Part shown: one piece after another, positions 25,647 to 33,686 of the stretch | How positions within the stretch are numbered: position 1 is the stretch's first letter | Layout of the letters: every line of letters begins with the position of its first letter | Assembly: GCF_010726245.1 (NCBI RefSeq) | Contig: NZ_AP022561.1 | Coordinates: 5,518,001 to 5,582,000 of the forward strand | Direction: 5' to 3' | Source: Mycolicibacterium aichiense | GTDB taxonomy: Bacteria; Actinomycetota; Actinomycetes; Mycobacteriales; Mycobacteriaceae | DNA length: 64,000 nucleotides | Notes under the pieces: model-generated | Databases searched by the model: none | Seen by the model: the letters and a program-made list of their open reading frames with translations, nothing else | What the model was told of the DNA's origin: nothing | Program-made: the position numbers and the translations under genes

Positions 25647-27166
25647 AGCGTCCCCACCCATGCCCGTTCGTCGTCGCTGAACCTGTTGATTCCCAATTCC
25701 TCTCGGCAGCACCGCTGGTATATCGCGCGGAAGTGCGGCATCAGCTCACGGTTGCGCCGCTCGATATCGGCGTAACGGGCCAGGTACTCCCCGCCGAGTT
25801 CCCGCACCTCGGCCAGTACCGCGTCCTCGTCGATGTTCAGGCAGCGCCCGTCGCGCACGACCACCTCGCCGTTGACCCACACCTCGGTGATCGAGTCACC
25901 GTTCTCCACGTAGACCAGATGCTGCGCGATGTCGTTGACGGGGGTGAAGTTGAGCGAGTTGAGGTCCAGCATCACCAGGTCGGCCTTGCGGCCGGGAGCG
26001 ATGGCGCCGACGTCGTCGGTCAGCCGGGCCGACCGGGCGCCGCCGCGGGTCGCCGCCCATAGCACTTCATCGGCAGTGGGCCAGGCATCGAAATCGGGTT
26101 GCGTCACCTTGTGCAACAGGGCGGCCGATTTGACGACGTCGAACATCCGCGCAGAGTCGTTGCTGGACAACCCGTCCGAGCCCAATCCGATGTTGACCCC
26201 GGCATCGAGCAGCGCCCGCCACGGCGCAATACCCGAACCCAGCTTCAGATTCGAGATCGGGTTGTGCGCCACCGACGCGCCGACTGCGCCGAGGCGTTCG
26301 ATGTCACCGTCGGTGAGCCAGATTCCGTGCGCGAGAGTGGCCCGGTCGGTCAGCACACCGAGCGAGTCCAGGTACTCGACGAGGGTCGACCCGTAGAACT
26401 CGCGGCCGGTCACGGCCTGCATCTTGGTTTCCAGGACGTGCACATGGAAGGTCGTGTCGTGCTCGCGCGACAATTCGTTGGCCGCGACGAACAACTCGGC
26501 GGTGCACCGCTGGGGGCCGCTCGGGGCGACCACATAGCGAAGCCGGCCCGCGCGGCCGTCGAACCGCGTCAGCGCCTCCTTGCTGAACTGCAAGTAGTCC
26601 TCGGTGGTCCGCGGCGCGACCGCGCGGGCCTCGGCGAGCAGCCCGGCCGGCACCATCTCGTCGACGAACGGGATCGTGTCGATGTAGAGCCGGTTGACGA
26701 TGTTGCCCGAGCAGTTGGCCCGGATCCCGATGTCCTCGTACCCCCGGAAGACGGCCTCCAGGGCGGTCAGACTCTGCGTGGGCGACTCGATGACGTCGTC
26801 GAGCAGGCAGGTGGCGCCGTTGCGCAGTGACTCCATGCCAACCAGCAGGGTTCGCAGGTAGATCAACCGCTCCGACATCGGCTCCAGGCCAAGGACCGGA
26901 TAGGACAACAACATCCACAATTCCAGCGGCAGATTGTCGTAGCGGCCCTTGAACAGCGCCTCCCACGAATGCACATGGGCGTTGACCAGTCCGGGCATCA
27001 GCAGCCGGTGGGTGCAGTCGATCACCTCCGCGCTCTCGAGCACGGGCAGATCCGGCGCCACCGCGCTGATCCGGTCGTCTACCACCAGCACGTCGGAGCG
27101 GAAGGGCTTGCTGCGGTGGGCGTCGTCCATCGCGACCACGAGGGCGTTGCGGAACAGGGTGCTCAT
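25643..27166 (-). CDS. Amino-heterocycle deaminase / amidohydrolase of the Atz/Trz-SsnA type
   Basis: 507 residues. Metal-binding blocks of the cytosine-deaminase-like amidohydrolases are PGLVNAHVHSWEA (HxH), FHVHVLETK, LAHGIWL and GSDGLSSNDSARMF (Asp). No mixed carboxylysine site is seen, which fits the mononuclear deaminase and chlorohydrolase subgroup. Such enzymes hydrolyse C-NH2 or C-Cl bonds on triazines, guanine, 8-oxoguanine or methylthioadenosine. It overlaps both operon neighbours by four bases. I infer deamination of the imported heterocycle before the hydantoinase acts. A C-terminal extension of about 60 residues is rich in charged residues. Confidence 0.82.
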   Translation of the reverse strand: MSTLFRNALVVAMDDAHRSKPFRSDVLVVDDRISAVAPDLPVLESAEVIDCTHRLLMPGLVNAHVHSWEALFKGRYDNLPLELWMLLSYPVLGLEPMSERLIYLRTLLVGMESLRNGATCLLDDVIESPTQSLTALEAVFRGYEDIGIRANCSGNIVNRLYIDTIPFVDEMVPAGLLAEARAVAPRTTEDYLQFSKEALTRFDGRAGRLRYVVAPSGPQRCTAELFVAANELSREHDTTFHVHVLETKMQAVTGREFYGSTLVEYLDSLGVLTDRATLAHGIWLTDGDIERLGAVGASVAHNPISNLKLGSGIAPWRALLDAGVNIGLGSDGLSSNDSARMFDVVKSAALLHKVTQPDFDAWPTADEVLWAATRGGARSARLTDDVGAIAPGRKADLVMLDLNSLNFTPVNDIAQHLVYVENGDSITEVWVNGEVVVRDGRCLNIDEDAVLAEVRELGGEYLARYADIERRNRELMPHFRAIYQRCCREELGINRFSDDERAWVGTL

Positions 27167-28065
27167 GCGATCTCCTCGGCAGCGGGGAAAAGGTCGGTGC
27201 GGCGATGTTCGAAATAGCGCAGCGTGCGCCGTGTTTCGGCCAGGACGTCAAGATCGATCTCGGCGATCACCAATCCTGGGCCGTCGGCGCCGGGACGGTG
27301 TGCGATCAGTTCGCCGTCGGGCCCGACGATGCAGGACTCGCCGTAATTGTCGACCGGCTGGCCGCTCACCCATTCGATGCCGATCTTGTTGGCCACCACG
27401 GCGAACAGACCGTTCTCGCGGGCGTGGGTGCGCAGCTCGGCCAGGAAGAAGTCGACGCTGTCACCGCCACTGCCGGCGACCGGGACTGCCACGAGATCGG
27501 CATGGAGCGCCCTCAACTCCCGCCAGCACTCGGGGAAGCGCCGGTCGTAACAGATCAGGACCCCAAGCCGCGTGCCCAGCACTGTGTGTACCCCGAGCCA
27601 CTGTCCGGGGGTGAAGTGCGCGGGCTCGTCGAAGCCGGGCGCCGGGTGGTCGCCGACAGGCAGATGCAGCTTGCGGGCGACCAGGTGGGACTGTCCGGTG
27701 CGGTCGACACACGGGACCGTGACACCTTGCTCGTCGAGGACCACCGCTGAGTTATGGAAACTGGGGGCGCTACCGTGGGCGCCGTCGTCGCGCTCGAAGA
27801 GCGGGAATACCACCGCCACACCGAGTTCGGCCGCACGCTCGGCGATTCGCTCGGACTGCGGGCCGGGCAGCGACTGCGCCTGGTCGCGGTAGGCACCGGG
27901 CGGTTCGCCGCCGAAGTACGGCGTGGTGGCCAGCTCTGGGAACACCACGAGATCGGCACCGGCCGCGGCCGCGTCGGTGAGCGCTGCCTCGACGACCGCC
28001 AGGTTCTGCTCCGGGTCGTGGCCACACGCCGGGAGTTGCGCTGCCGCAACCACGAGCGCACTCAC
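27163..28065 (-). CDS. Carbon-nitrogen hydrolase (nitrilase superfamily, beta-ureidopropionase or amidase type)
   Basis: 300 residues. The Glu-Lys-Cys triad is complete: Glu in LVVFPELATTPYF, Lys in LVARKLHLPVG, and Cys in LGVLICYDRRFPE. A C-terminal RRTDLFP tail is typical of N-carbamoyl hydrolases and related amidases. It would hydrolyse an amide or ureido C-N bond in the cytosol. The operon also encodes an M20 carbamoylase, so the two may act on successive products or on different isomers. Confidence 0.85.
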   Translation of the reverse strand: MSALVVAAAQLPACGHDPEQNLAVVEAALTDAAAAGADLVVFPELATTPYFGGEPPGAYRDQAQSLPGPQSERIAERAAELGVAVVFPLFERDDGAHGSAPSFHNSAVVLDEQGVTVPCVDRTGQSHLVARKLHLPVGDHPAPGFDEPAHFTPGQWLGVHTVLGTRLGVLICYDRRFPECWRELRALHADLVAVPVAGSGGDSVDFFLAELRTHARENGLFAVVANKIGIEWVSGQPVDNYGESCIVGPDGELIAHRPGADGPGLVIAEIDLDVLAETRRTLRYFEHRRTDLFPAAEEIA

Positions 28066-28880
28066 CTACGCGCCCTTTCCTGCTGGGCGAAGGCGCGGTC
28101 GACCTCATCGGCCAGCAGATCGACGAGCTGATCGTGCAGGGCGTGGTACTCCGGCGACCGCGGATCGCGAGGGCGCTGCATGTCCACCTCCACCATCGCC
28201 TTGATGCGGCCGGGGCGCGCGGTGAACACCACGATGCGGTCCGCCAGCGCCACCGCCTCGTCGATGCTGTGAGTGACAAACAGGACCGAGGCGCCGCTCT
28301 CCTCACGCAGCGAGGCCACGTAGTTCTGCAACTTTGCGCGCGTCTGCACGTCCAGAGCTGCGAAGGGCTCATCCATCAGCACCACCCGGGGCTGCATCGC
28401 CAGCGCGCGGGCGATCGCGGCACGCTGGCGCATTCCGCCGGACAGGCCGTCCGGATGCGCATCGGCGAAGTCACCCAATCCCATGGTGTGCAACAGATCC
28501 CGTGCGATCTCTCGTCGATCGGCCTTCGGCATACCGCGCAGCTTCAGCCCGAAGCAGACATTGTCGACGACTGACATCCACGGATAGAGCGAGGACTGCT
28601 GGAAGATCATGCAGCGGTCAGGCCCGGGCCCGACGACCGGGGCGTCGTCCGCCACGATCTCACCGGAAGTAGTCGGTTCCAGGCCGGCGATCATCGATAG
28701 GAGCGTGCTCTTCCCACAGCCGCTGGGGCCGAGGATGACGACGAACTCGCCAGGGGCGACGTCGAGGTTGACGGAGTCGACGGCGAGCACTTCGGATCCG
28801 TTGTCGCCGAACACCTTACTGACGGCACGGCAATGCACCGCCCCGGTAGCCTGCTTTCCTCCGACTGCGGCGGGTGTCAT
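28062..28880 (-). CDS. ABC transporter ATP-binding protein (SsuB/TauB/NrtD type)
   Basis: 272 residues from ATG 28880, which overlaps the permease stop. Walker A is GPSGCGKST, the Q-loop is in FQQSSLYPW, the signature is LSGGMRQR, Walker B is VVLMDEPFAALD, and the switch His is in FVTHSIDEA. The family energises import of sulfonates, nitrate, thiamine precursors and similar small organics. It works with the permease and two binding proteins just upstream in the operon. Confidence 0.9.
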   Translation of the reverse strand: MTPAAVGGKQATGAVHCRAVSKVFGDNGSEVLAVDSVNLDVAPGEFVVILGPSGCGKSTLLSMIAGLEPTTSGEIVADDAPVVGPGPDRCMIFQQSSLYPWMSVVDNVCFGLKLRGMPKADRREIARDLLHTMGLGDFADAHPDGLSGGMRQRAAIARALAMQPRVVLMDEPFAALDVQTRAKLQNYVASLREESGASVLFVTHSIDEAVALADRIVVFTARPGRIKAMVEVDMQRPRDPRSPEYHALHDQLVDLLADEVDRAFAQQERARR

Positions 28881-29770
28881 CGACGGGCACCTCCACCGGC
28901 TGGCTGCCACCACAGCAATCGGTTCTGCAGTTGGCGGAAGGCGATGTCGAGCAGGTAACCGGAGACGCCGATGACGGTCATCGTGAAGAACACCAGACTC
29001 GAGTTGAATGTGTTGCGGGCGAGCATGACCACCTGGCCGAGTCCGCTGCCGACGCCGACGGCCTCGGCCAGCAGGACCACCATCCACGCGGCAAACAGGT
29101 TCAGCCGCAGACTCTGCAGCAGGCCGGGCAGGATGGCGGGCAGAACGACCTGGAACAAGATTTGGCGCCGCGAGGCGCCCATCGTGCGCGCCACGTTGAT
29201 GTACGTCGCAGGAACCTCGTTGATCAAGCCGATGGTGGCCAGGGTCATGACGAAATACACACCGATGAACACCATGAATATCGCCGGCGGGTTACCGATA
29301 CCGAACAGGAAGATCGCCACGGGCAGCCAAGCAATCGGCGAGATCGGCGCCAGCAGCGTGATCGTGGGCAGTACCAGTCCGCGCACGATCAGGAACTGGC
29401 TGATGAGTACCCCGGTGATGAGGCTGGCGACGAAGCCGAGGGTTAATCCGGCAAGTACCCGCAGCACTGTCGCGAGCACCGTGGTCGCGACCGCGACCAC
29501 CGGGGGCGTCTGGTCGGCGCCGATCGTCGAAGTGTCGAAGAACCGGGCCTGGCTGCTGAAGTGCTGCAAGAAGATATGCGGCGGCGGCAGCAGCAACTCG
29601 GGCGCCCACCCCATCAGCCAGGCCAGTTCCCAGAGACCGGCGAACAGGGCAACCGACGCCAGCCACCACGCCGCGGCTGTGCCGAGTCGGCGGTACCTGC
29701 TGCGCGAACGTCGTTGCGTAGCGGGCGCCGTGCGCTGGGCGGGTAGGTCGAAGTGGGTGATGGCGGTCAT
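28877..29770 (-). CDS. ABC transporter permease (SsuC/TauC type)
   Basis: 297 residues with about six hydrophobic segments. The EAA cytoplasmic loop is seen in YINVARTMGASRRQILFQVVLPAILPGLL, which contacts the ATPase. The N-terminal 35 residues are basic. It forms the membrane channel of the importer with the ATPase (28062-28880); both ends overlap operon neighbours by four bases. Confidence 0.88.
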   Translation of the reverse strand: MTAITHFDLPAQRTAPATQRRSRSRYRRLGTAAAWWLASVALFAGLWELAWLMGWAPELLLPPPHIFLQHFSSQARFFDTSTIGADQTPPVVAVATTVLATVLRVLAGLTLGFVASLITGVLISQFLIVRGLVLPTITLLAPISPIAWLPVAIFLFGIGNPPAIFMVFIGVYFVMTLATIGLINEVPATYINVARTMGASRRQILFQVVLPAILPGLLQSLRLNLFAAWMVVLLAEAVGVGSGLGQVVMLARNTFNSSLVFFTMTVIGVSGYLLDIAFRQLQNRLLWWQPAGGGARR

Positions 29771-30837
29771 GCGGTCTTCAACTTCAGCGAGTTGTACAGG
29801 CTCTGGTTCTCATTGATGACTTCCTCGAGCAGCGACCAGTCGGCGATCTTCTCGTCGGGCAGCTTCTTCAGGTAGCCAAGGTCTTTCATACCGACGGCAC
29901 GCTCGAGCATGAACTGGGTCTTGTTGCGTTGGTCGACGACGTTGGGTTGCTTGGTGGAGGCGGCCAGGGCGTCGTCCAGGCTGGTTTTGAAGTAACTGCC
30001 CACGACCTGTGAGACGGCGGCCCTGCGATCGGTCTCAGCCTGCTGCTGCGCCTCGAACAGGCCCTTGATCACCGCCTTAACCGCCTTCGGGTTCTCCGTC
30101 AACAACGGATTACGCACGGCCAGAACGCAATCGGTGTAGCCGGGGCCGTAGACGTCCTTGCCGTCGGAGAGCAGCACCGAACCGCCGCGGGCGTTGAGCG
30201 CCTGGGTGACGTAGGGCTCGATATGACTCATGCTGTCGATGGAACCGCTGATGAACGCCTGCGCGAGTTCAGGTGAAGTGCCGAAGTAGCGGACGTTGAT
30301 GTCCTTGAACGACAGGCCGGCCTTCTTCAGGTAGTCGTACGGCAGCATCTCGAGGGTGTCGGCCTGGAACGTGCCCAGCGTCTTGCCCTTCAGGTCCGCA
30401 GCCGAGGTGATACCCGGTTGCGCCACGATCGAACAGCCCTCGACACCGCCGCCGGCGACGATCCTCACCGGTGCGCCGGCGTCGTAAAGGGTCAGGAACT
30501 GGGTGTACGGGATCAGCGACATGTCGACCTGGCCGGCTCCAAACAGCGTGACGATGTCGGCATTGGTGGGTGTGACAACGAAATCGATAGCAGCACCGTC
30601 GGTTTCGCTGAGCTTGCGCTCCTTGGTCAGGAAGATGCCGAGGTTGCACAGGCCGGTGCCGTGGGTCGCCTTCAGCGTGGTGAGGCCGGCAGCGTTGGGC
30701 GCGGGTGCGGTGCCCGCGCTGCCTGCACCCGAGCAGCCGCTGAGCAGCCAGGCCGGCACGGCGACCGCGGTGCCTGCGATCGCGGCGTTGCGGAAGAACT
30801 TACGGCGGTTGAGGGGTGCGGTGAACGTATCTCTCAT
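29767..30837 (-). CDS. ABC transporter substrate-binding lipoprotein, NMT1/THI5-like, Tat-type signal
   Basis: 356 residues from ATG 30837. The signal region has NRRKFFRNAAIAG, a twin-arginine motif, followed by a lipobox ending LLSGC, so the mature protein would be a lipid-anchored cell-envelope protein exported by Tat. The body matches the NMT1/TauA-like periplasmic fold: THGTGLCNLGIFLTKERKL near the start, DIVTLFGAGQVDMSL and DLKGKTLGTF. It should capture the imported molecule. Relatives bind pyrimidines, sulfonates or nitrate, so a nitrogen heterocycle is reasonable but unproven. Confidence 0.86.
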   Translation of the reverse strand: MRDTFTAPLNRRKFFRNAAIAGTAVAVPAWLLSGCSGAGSAGTAPAPNAAGLTTLKATHGTGLCNLGIFLTKERKLSETDGAAIDFVVTPTNADIVTLFGAGQVDMSLIPYTQFLTLYDAGAPVRIVAGGGVEGCSIVAQPGITSAADLKGKTLGTFQADTLEMLPYDYLKKAGLSFKDINVRYFGTSPELAQAFISGSIDSMSHIEPYVTQALNARGGSVLLSDGKDVYGPGYTDCVLAVRNPLLTENPKAVKAVIKGLFEAQQQAETDRRAAVSQVVGSYFKTSLDDALAASTKQPNVVDQRNKTQFMLERAVGMKDLGYLKKLPDEKIADWSLLEEVINENQSLYNSLKLKTA

Positions 30838-31742
30838 CGGGCGATCTCCTTGGCTGCTGGTACGGCGGTGAGCTCGGCGTTGAGCAGGTCGAGATTGACC
30901 GCATGAAGCGGCATTTCGGCGTCCTGTGACACCAGGTCCAAGGACCGCAGGCTGTCCCATCTCCCGTAGACGGTGGCGGTGAGGTCACGGATATCGATCC
31001 TCGAGGGCTGGCGTCCGACGGCGTCCGCGAGTTCGTCGAGGGAGTACCCGGGGAAGTAGTCGCGCGCGTGACGCAGGGCCGCAGGAAGGTCGGTGAGGAT
31101 CAGGTCGTGGGCGCGTAGCATCGCGCGGATGGCAGCCCGCACCTGGTCGGGACGTTCTCGAAGGAATCGGCTCGACGCCACCAGGGTGGTGTCGGGGAAC
31201 GGGTCTCCCCACACGTCGGTGCCATCGCTGAGCACGTGTGCACCGGCGGCGCACACCCGGCCCGCGTACGGTTCGGCCAGGGTCAGCGCGGCCAGTTCAC
31301 CGGCCTCGAACGCCTCGATAGCGTGGTTGAGCACGTCGAAATAGCGGATCTCGACGTCGCTCATGGCCAGTCCGGCGGCATTCAGAACATCGTGGAGCAA
31401 CACCTCCATCGGATCCGTGCGGAAGGTCCCGACGGGCGCGCCGGCCAGCGCAGCGGCGTCAGGCAACATCTCCCGGGTAAGGACGAAAACTCCCATCAAC
31501 CCACTGCCTGCGACCAGTACGGGGGGGTCGGTCCGCCCTGAGTCGATCAGCGGCTGGGTGAAGCCCGCAGTGCCGAGGTCGGCGACACCTGTGGCGAGAA
31601 GCTCTGCGGTGGACGTGATGTCGTCGAAGTACGGCGCCTCTACGCGCAGACCCTGGTCGGCGAAGAGGCCTTCGCCGACGGCGACGAATAACGGAAGGTT
31701 CGACAGGGAGCACCCGTGGGTGAGGACCAGGGTCTCGCTCAT
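30834..31742 (-). CDS. Second NMT1-like substrate-binding protein, no signal peptide
   Basis: 302 residues from ATG 31742. It starts directly with the mature fold (LVLTHGCSLSNLPLFVAVGEG) and lacks a signal peptide or lipobox. It shares the layout of the lipoprotein that follows it: TAELLATGVADLGTAGF, GAPVGTFRTD, and FEAGELAALTLAEPYA. It could be a cytosolic sensor or a binding protein whose export signal was lost. An upstream start encoding a signal is not apparent. It overlaps both neighbours by four bases. Confidence 0.75.
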   Translation of the reverse strand: MSETLVLTHGCSLSNLPLFVAVGEGLFADQGLRVEAPYFDDITSTAELLATGVADLGTAGFTQPLIDSGRTDPPVLVAGSGLMGVFVLTREMLPDAAALAGAPVGTFRTDPMEVLLHDVLNAAGLAMSDVEIRYFDVLNHAIEAFEAGELAALTLAEPYAGRVCAAGAHVLSDGTDVWGDPFPDTTLVASSRFLRERPDQVRAAIRAMLRAHDLILTDLPAALRHARDYFPGYSLDELADAVGRQPSRIDIRDLTATVYGRWDSLRSLDLVSQDAEMPLHAVNLDLLNAELTAVPAAKEIAR

Positions 31743-32272
31743 GCCGCACATCCCGCGCGGTGTCCGGTGGCCAGGCTGGTGTGGAGTGGCACCGCATCCA
31801 CACCGGCAATCACCACGCGCCAACCGGGCCACTCGCGTTCAGGCGGGCAGGCCAGGACGGCGACGGTGCGCACGACGAGCCGACCATCGTGGTCCGCGGC
31901 CAACAGCGCCGCCGCGTCGTCGTAGCTGATGGCGATCACCGGGCCACCGAGATCGGCGACCGCGCGGACGCGAATGTTCACGCCCGGCGCCGCGATCCAG
32001 CCGCCTGCGACCTCCGCGAGATCCGTGGAAGCAACTGCGCTACCCGGCGCCAGCACAGCCAGAGCCGCGCGTGTCGCGGCCGGCAGCGTGCGATCGTCGG
32101 TCTGCAGCGCTACCAGTTCGGTCTGTGCCCCGCAGCACGGGCGACTGCCGCCTGCCGCGATGTGCAGGCGGCGGCTCACTACCCCGTCGAGGTGCAGGAA
32201 TGCGTGATCGGGGGCTACACCGTGCCACTCGACAACGGTCAGCTGACCGGTTGTGTCCTGTATACAACGCAT
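31739..32272 (-). CDS. Unrecognised protein, first gene of the heterocycle operon
   Basis: 177 residues from ATG 32272; its stop overlaps the next start by four bases, so it belongs to the operon. I recognise no family. It has no signal peptide, contains a CCG motif near residue 46 and a central hydrophobic alternating segment suggesting beta strands. The palindromic site at 32251-32267 lies inside its first seven codons, so the real start may be downstream (for example the GTG before SRRLHIAAGG) and the upstream part may be the operator region. Confidence 0.55.
   Translation of the reverse strand: MRCIQDTTGQLTVVEWHGVAPDHAFLHLDGVVSRRLHIAAGGSRPCCGAQTELVALQTDDRTLPAATRAALAVLAPGSAVASTDLAEVAGGWIAAPGVNIRVRAVADLGGPVIAISYDDAAALLAADHDGRLVVRTVAVLACPPEREWPGWRVVIAGVDAVPLHTSLATGHRAGCAA
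32251..32267. promoter_or_regulatory. Candidate GntR/FCD operator in front of the heterocycle operon
   Basis: TTGTGTCCTGTATACAA is an imperfect palindrome (TTGTGT / ATACAA) with a perfect 8-base core TGTATACA at 32259-32266. FCD GntR proteins often bind TTGTATACAA-like sites. It lies at the head of the 11-gene operon that contains such a regulator gene. Binding is inferred. Confidence 0.5.
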
Positions 32273-32396
32273 AGTCAGCCATTAGAGGCGGCGGCCGTTT
32301 CGATCGCGTTACCCAGACCGGCGCTCCGTGTTAACGGTTCCTCACCACGATCGGGGGACCGCCGCGGCGCACGACTACGCCGACACCGACCGTTCG
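32273..32396. other. Intergenic region with the likely operon promoter
   Basis: 124 bases between two minus-strand genes. It should carry the promoter of the 11-gene operon; GTTAAC occurs near 32330 but no clear -10/-35 pair could be chosen. Confidence 0.4.
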
Positions 32397-33686
32397 CTAG
32401 TGGGCGCGGCCGCCGATGACGGTGGCGGTCACGAGTTCGGCGTCGAGGGCGTCGAGCACCTCGGCGGGCGCTGCGCTCAGCACACACAGGTCACCGGGCT
32501 GGCCCGGTTCGACGGTCCTGGGCACGTCGGGACGCTCGGCATGCCCGGTGAACAAGGTCAGTGCCGTTGTGGCCGACACGCATTCGGCCGGGTTCAGCAC
32601 CACACCGGTCTTGGTGGTGCGGTGTACCGCGGCGCGCATGGACGCCCACGGGTCGGCGTCGCCGAAGGGCAGGTCGGTCGACAATGCCACCCGCACACCC
32701 GCGTGTTGCAGTGATGCCAGCCGCCACAGTGCGGGCTGGTCAGCGGCTTCTACATCGATCAGGTACTGGTCACCACGCTCGGCGACGAAGTTCGGCTGGG
32801 TCACCACCAGCACGCCACTGTCGGCCAGGTCGGCGAGCGAGTCGTCGGGTACCACCGCGGCATGCTCGATCCGGTCGTCGGGGTGGGTGCCCGCCGCCCG
32901 CAGCGCGGCCAGGGTCACCACCAGCTGGCCTGCCGTCACACAGTGCATCGCGACAGCTCTGTTCTCACGGTGCTGCGCGGCGATCCACCCGGCGAGTTCG
33001 TCGAGATCGAGCGAATCGTCATGCAGGATGCGCTTTCCCGGCGCCAGCCAGTGCACATGCTGATGCAACCCGCCGTGCCGCTGCTCCTCGGTCAGGGTGA
33101 TGATGTCATCGGCCCCGAGGTTCGGGGTGGCATCGGTGACACCGGTGACGCCATAGCCGAGGAGCCGCCTGCTGACCGTGGCCAGCGATGTGTCGCGGCG
33201 CGCGACCGCATCCGACCAGTTGTCGTAGCTGCGTAGCCTGCCGTCGGGATGGTCGGGCAATCCCACTGCCGACAGGCCGGCGGAGTTGAGGTACCACAGC
33301 ACGCCGCTGCGATGTTGAATGCGCACCGGCACAGCAGGAGTGAGCTCGTCGAGCAGCCGGCGGTCCAGTGTCCCCGCGGCGGATTCGTGGTAGCCGACGG
33401 CCCGGATCCAGCCGTCCTCGCCGACCGGCGCGTTCGCGAGCACGGCGGCGAATTCCGCGCGGCTGTGGACCAGCGCGGGGCCGACCTGCACGGAGTCCAG
33501 CGCCGCCGCTGCGGCCCGCAGGTGTACATGGTGATCATGCAGGCCCGGGATGACCGTGCCGCCCGCGGCGTCGAGGGCGTCCTCGCCACGGCGTGGGGTC
33601 AGCGAGTCGGCGACCTCGCCGATCGCGGCGCCCAGCCTGATGTCGACCATTCGCCCGTCCAAGAGGTGGGCTCGCTGGATCAGCAT
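32397..33686 (-). CDS. Amidohydrolase (metal-dependent hydrolase, YtcJ-like)
   Basis: 429 residues from ATG 33686. The HxH motif is in PGLHDHHVHLRAA. Other metal-site candidates are AMHCVTAGQLV, RIEHAAVV and ALSTDLPFGDADPW. The C-terminal GQPGDLCVL block is typical of the amidohydrolase small domain. It overlaps the end of the CoA-transferase gene by seven bases and is probably cotranscribed with it. It may feed substrates to either adjacent pathway; the substrate is unknown. It is shorter than the YtcJ-like protein at 13915-15552. Confidence 0.78.
   Translation of the reverse strand: MLIQRAHLLDGRMVDIRLGAAIGEVADSLTPRRGEDALDAAGGTVIPGLHDHHVHLRAAAAALDSVQVGPALVHSRAEFAAVLANAPVGEDGWIRAVGYHESAAGTLDRRLLDELTPAVPVRIQHRSGVLWYLNSAGLSAVGLPDHPDGRLRSYDNWSDAVARRDTSLATVSRRLLGYGVTGVTDATPNLGADDIITLTEEQRHGGLHQHVHWLAPGKRILHDDSLDLDELAGWIAAQHRENRAVAMHCVTAGQLVVTLAALRAAGTHPDDRIEHAAVVPDDSLADLADSGVLVVTQPNFVAERGDQYLIDVEAADQPALWRLASLQHAGVRVALSTDLPFGDADPWASMRAAVHRTTKTGVVLNPAECVSATTALTLFTGHAERPDVPRTVEPGQPGDLCVLSAAPAEVLDALDAELVTATVIGGRAH

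Noticed and set aside
30961..31832. Longer start for the second binding protein adding a signal peptide
   Set aside because: The added residues (MARLARGDCRCGCG) are not a signal peptide and lie antisense within the neighbour; ATG 31742 overlaps the previous stop properly.
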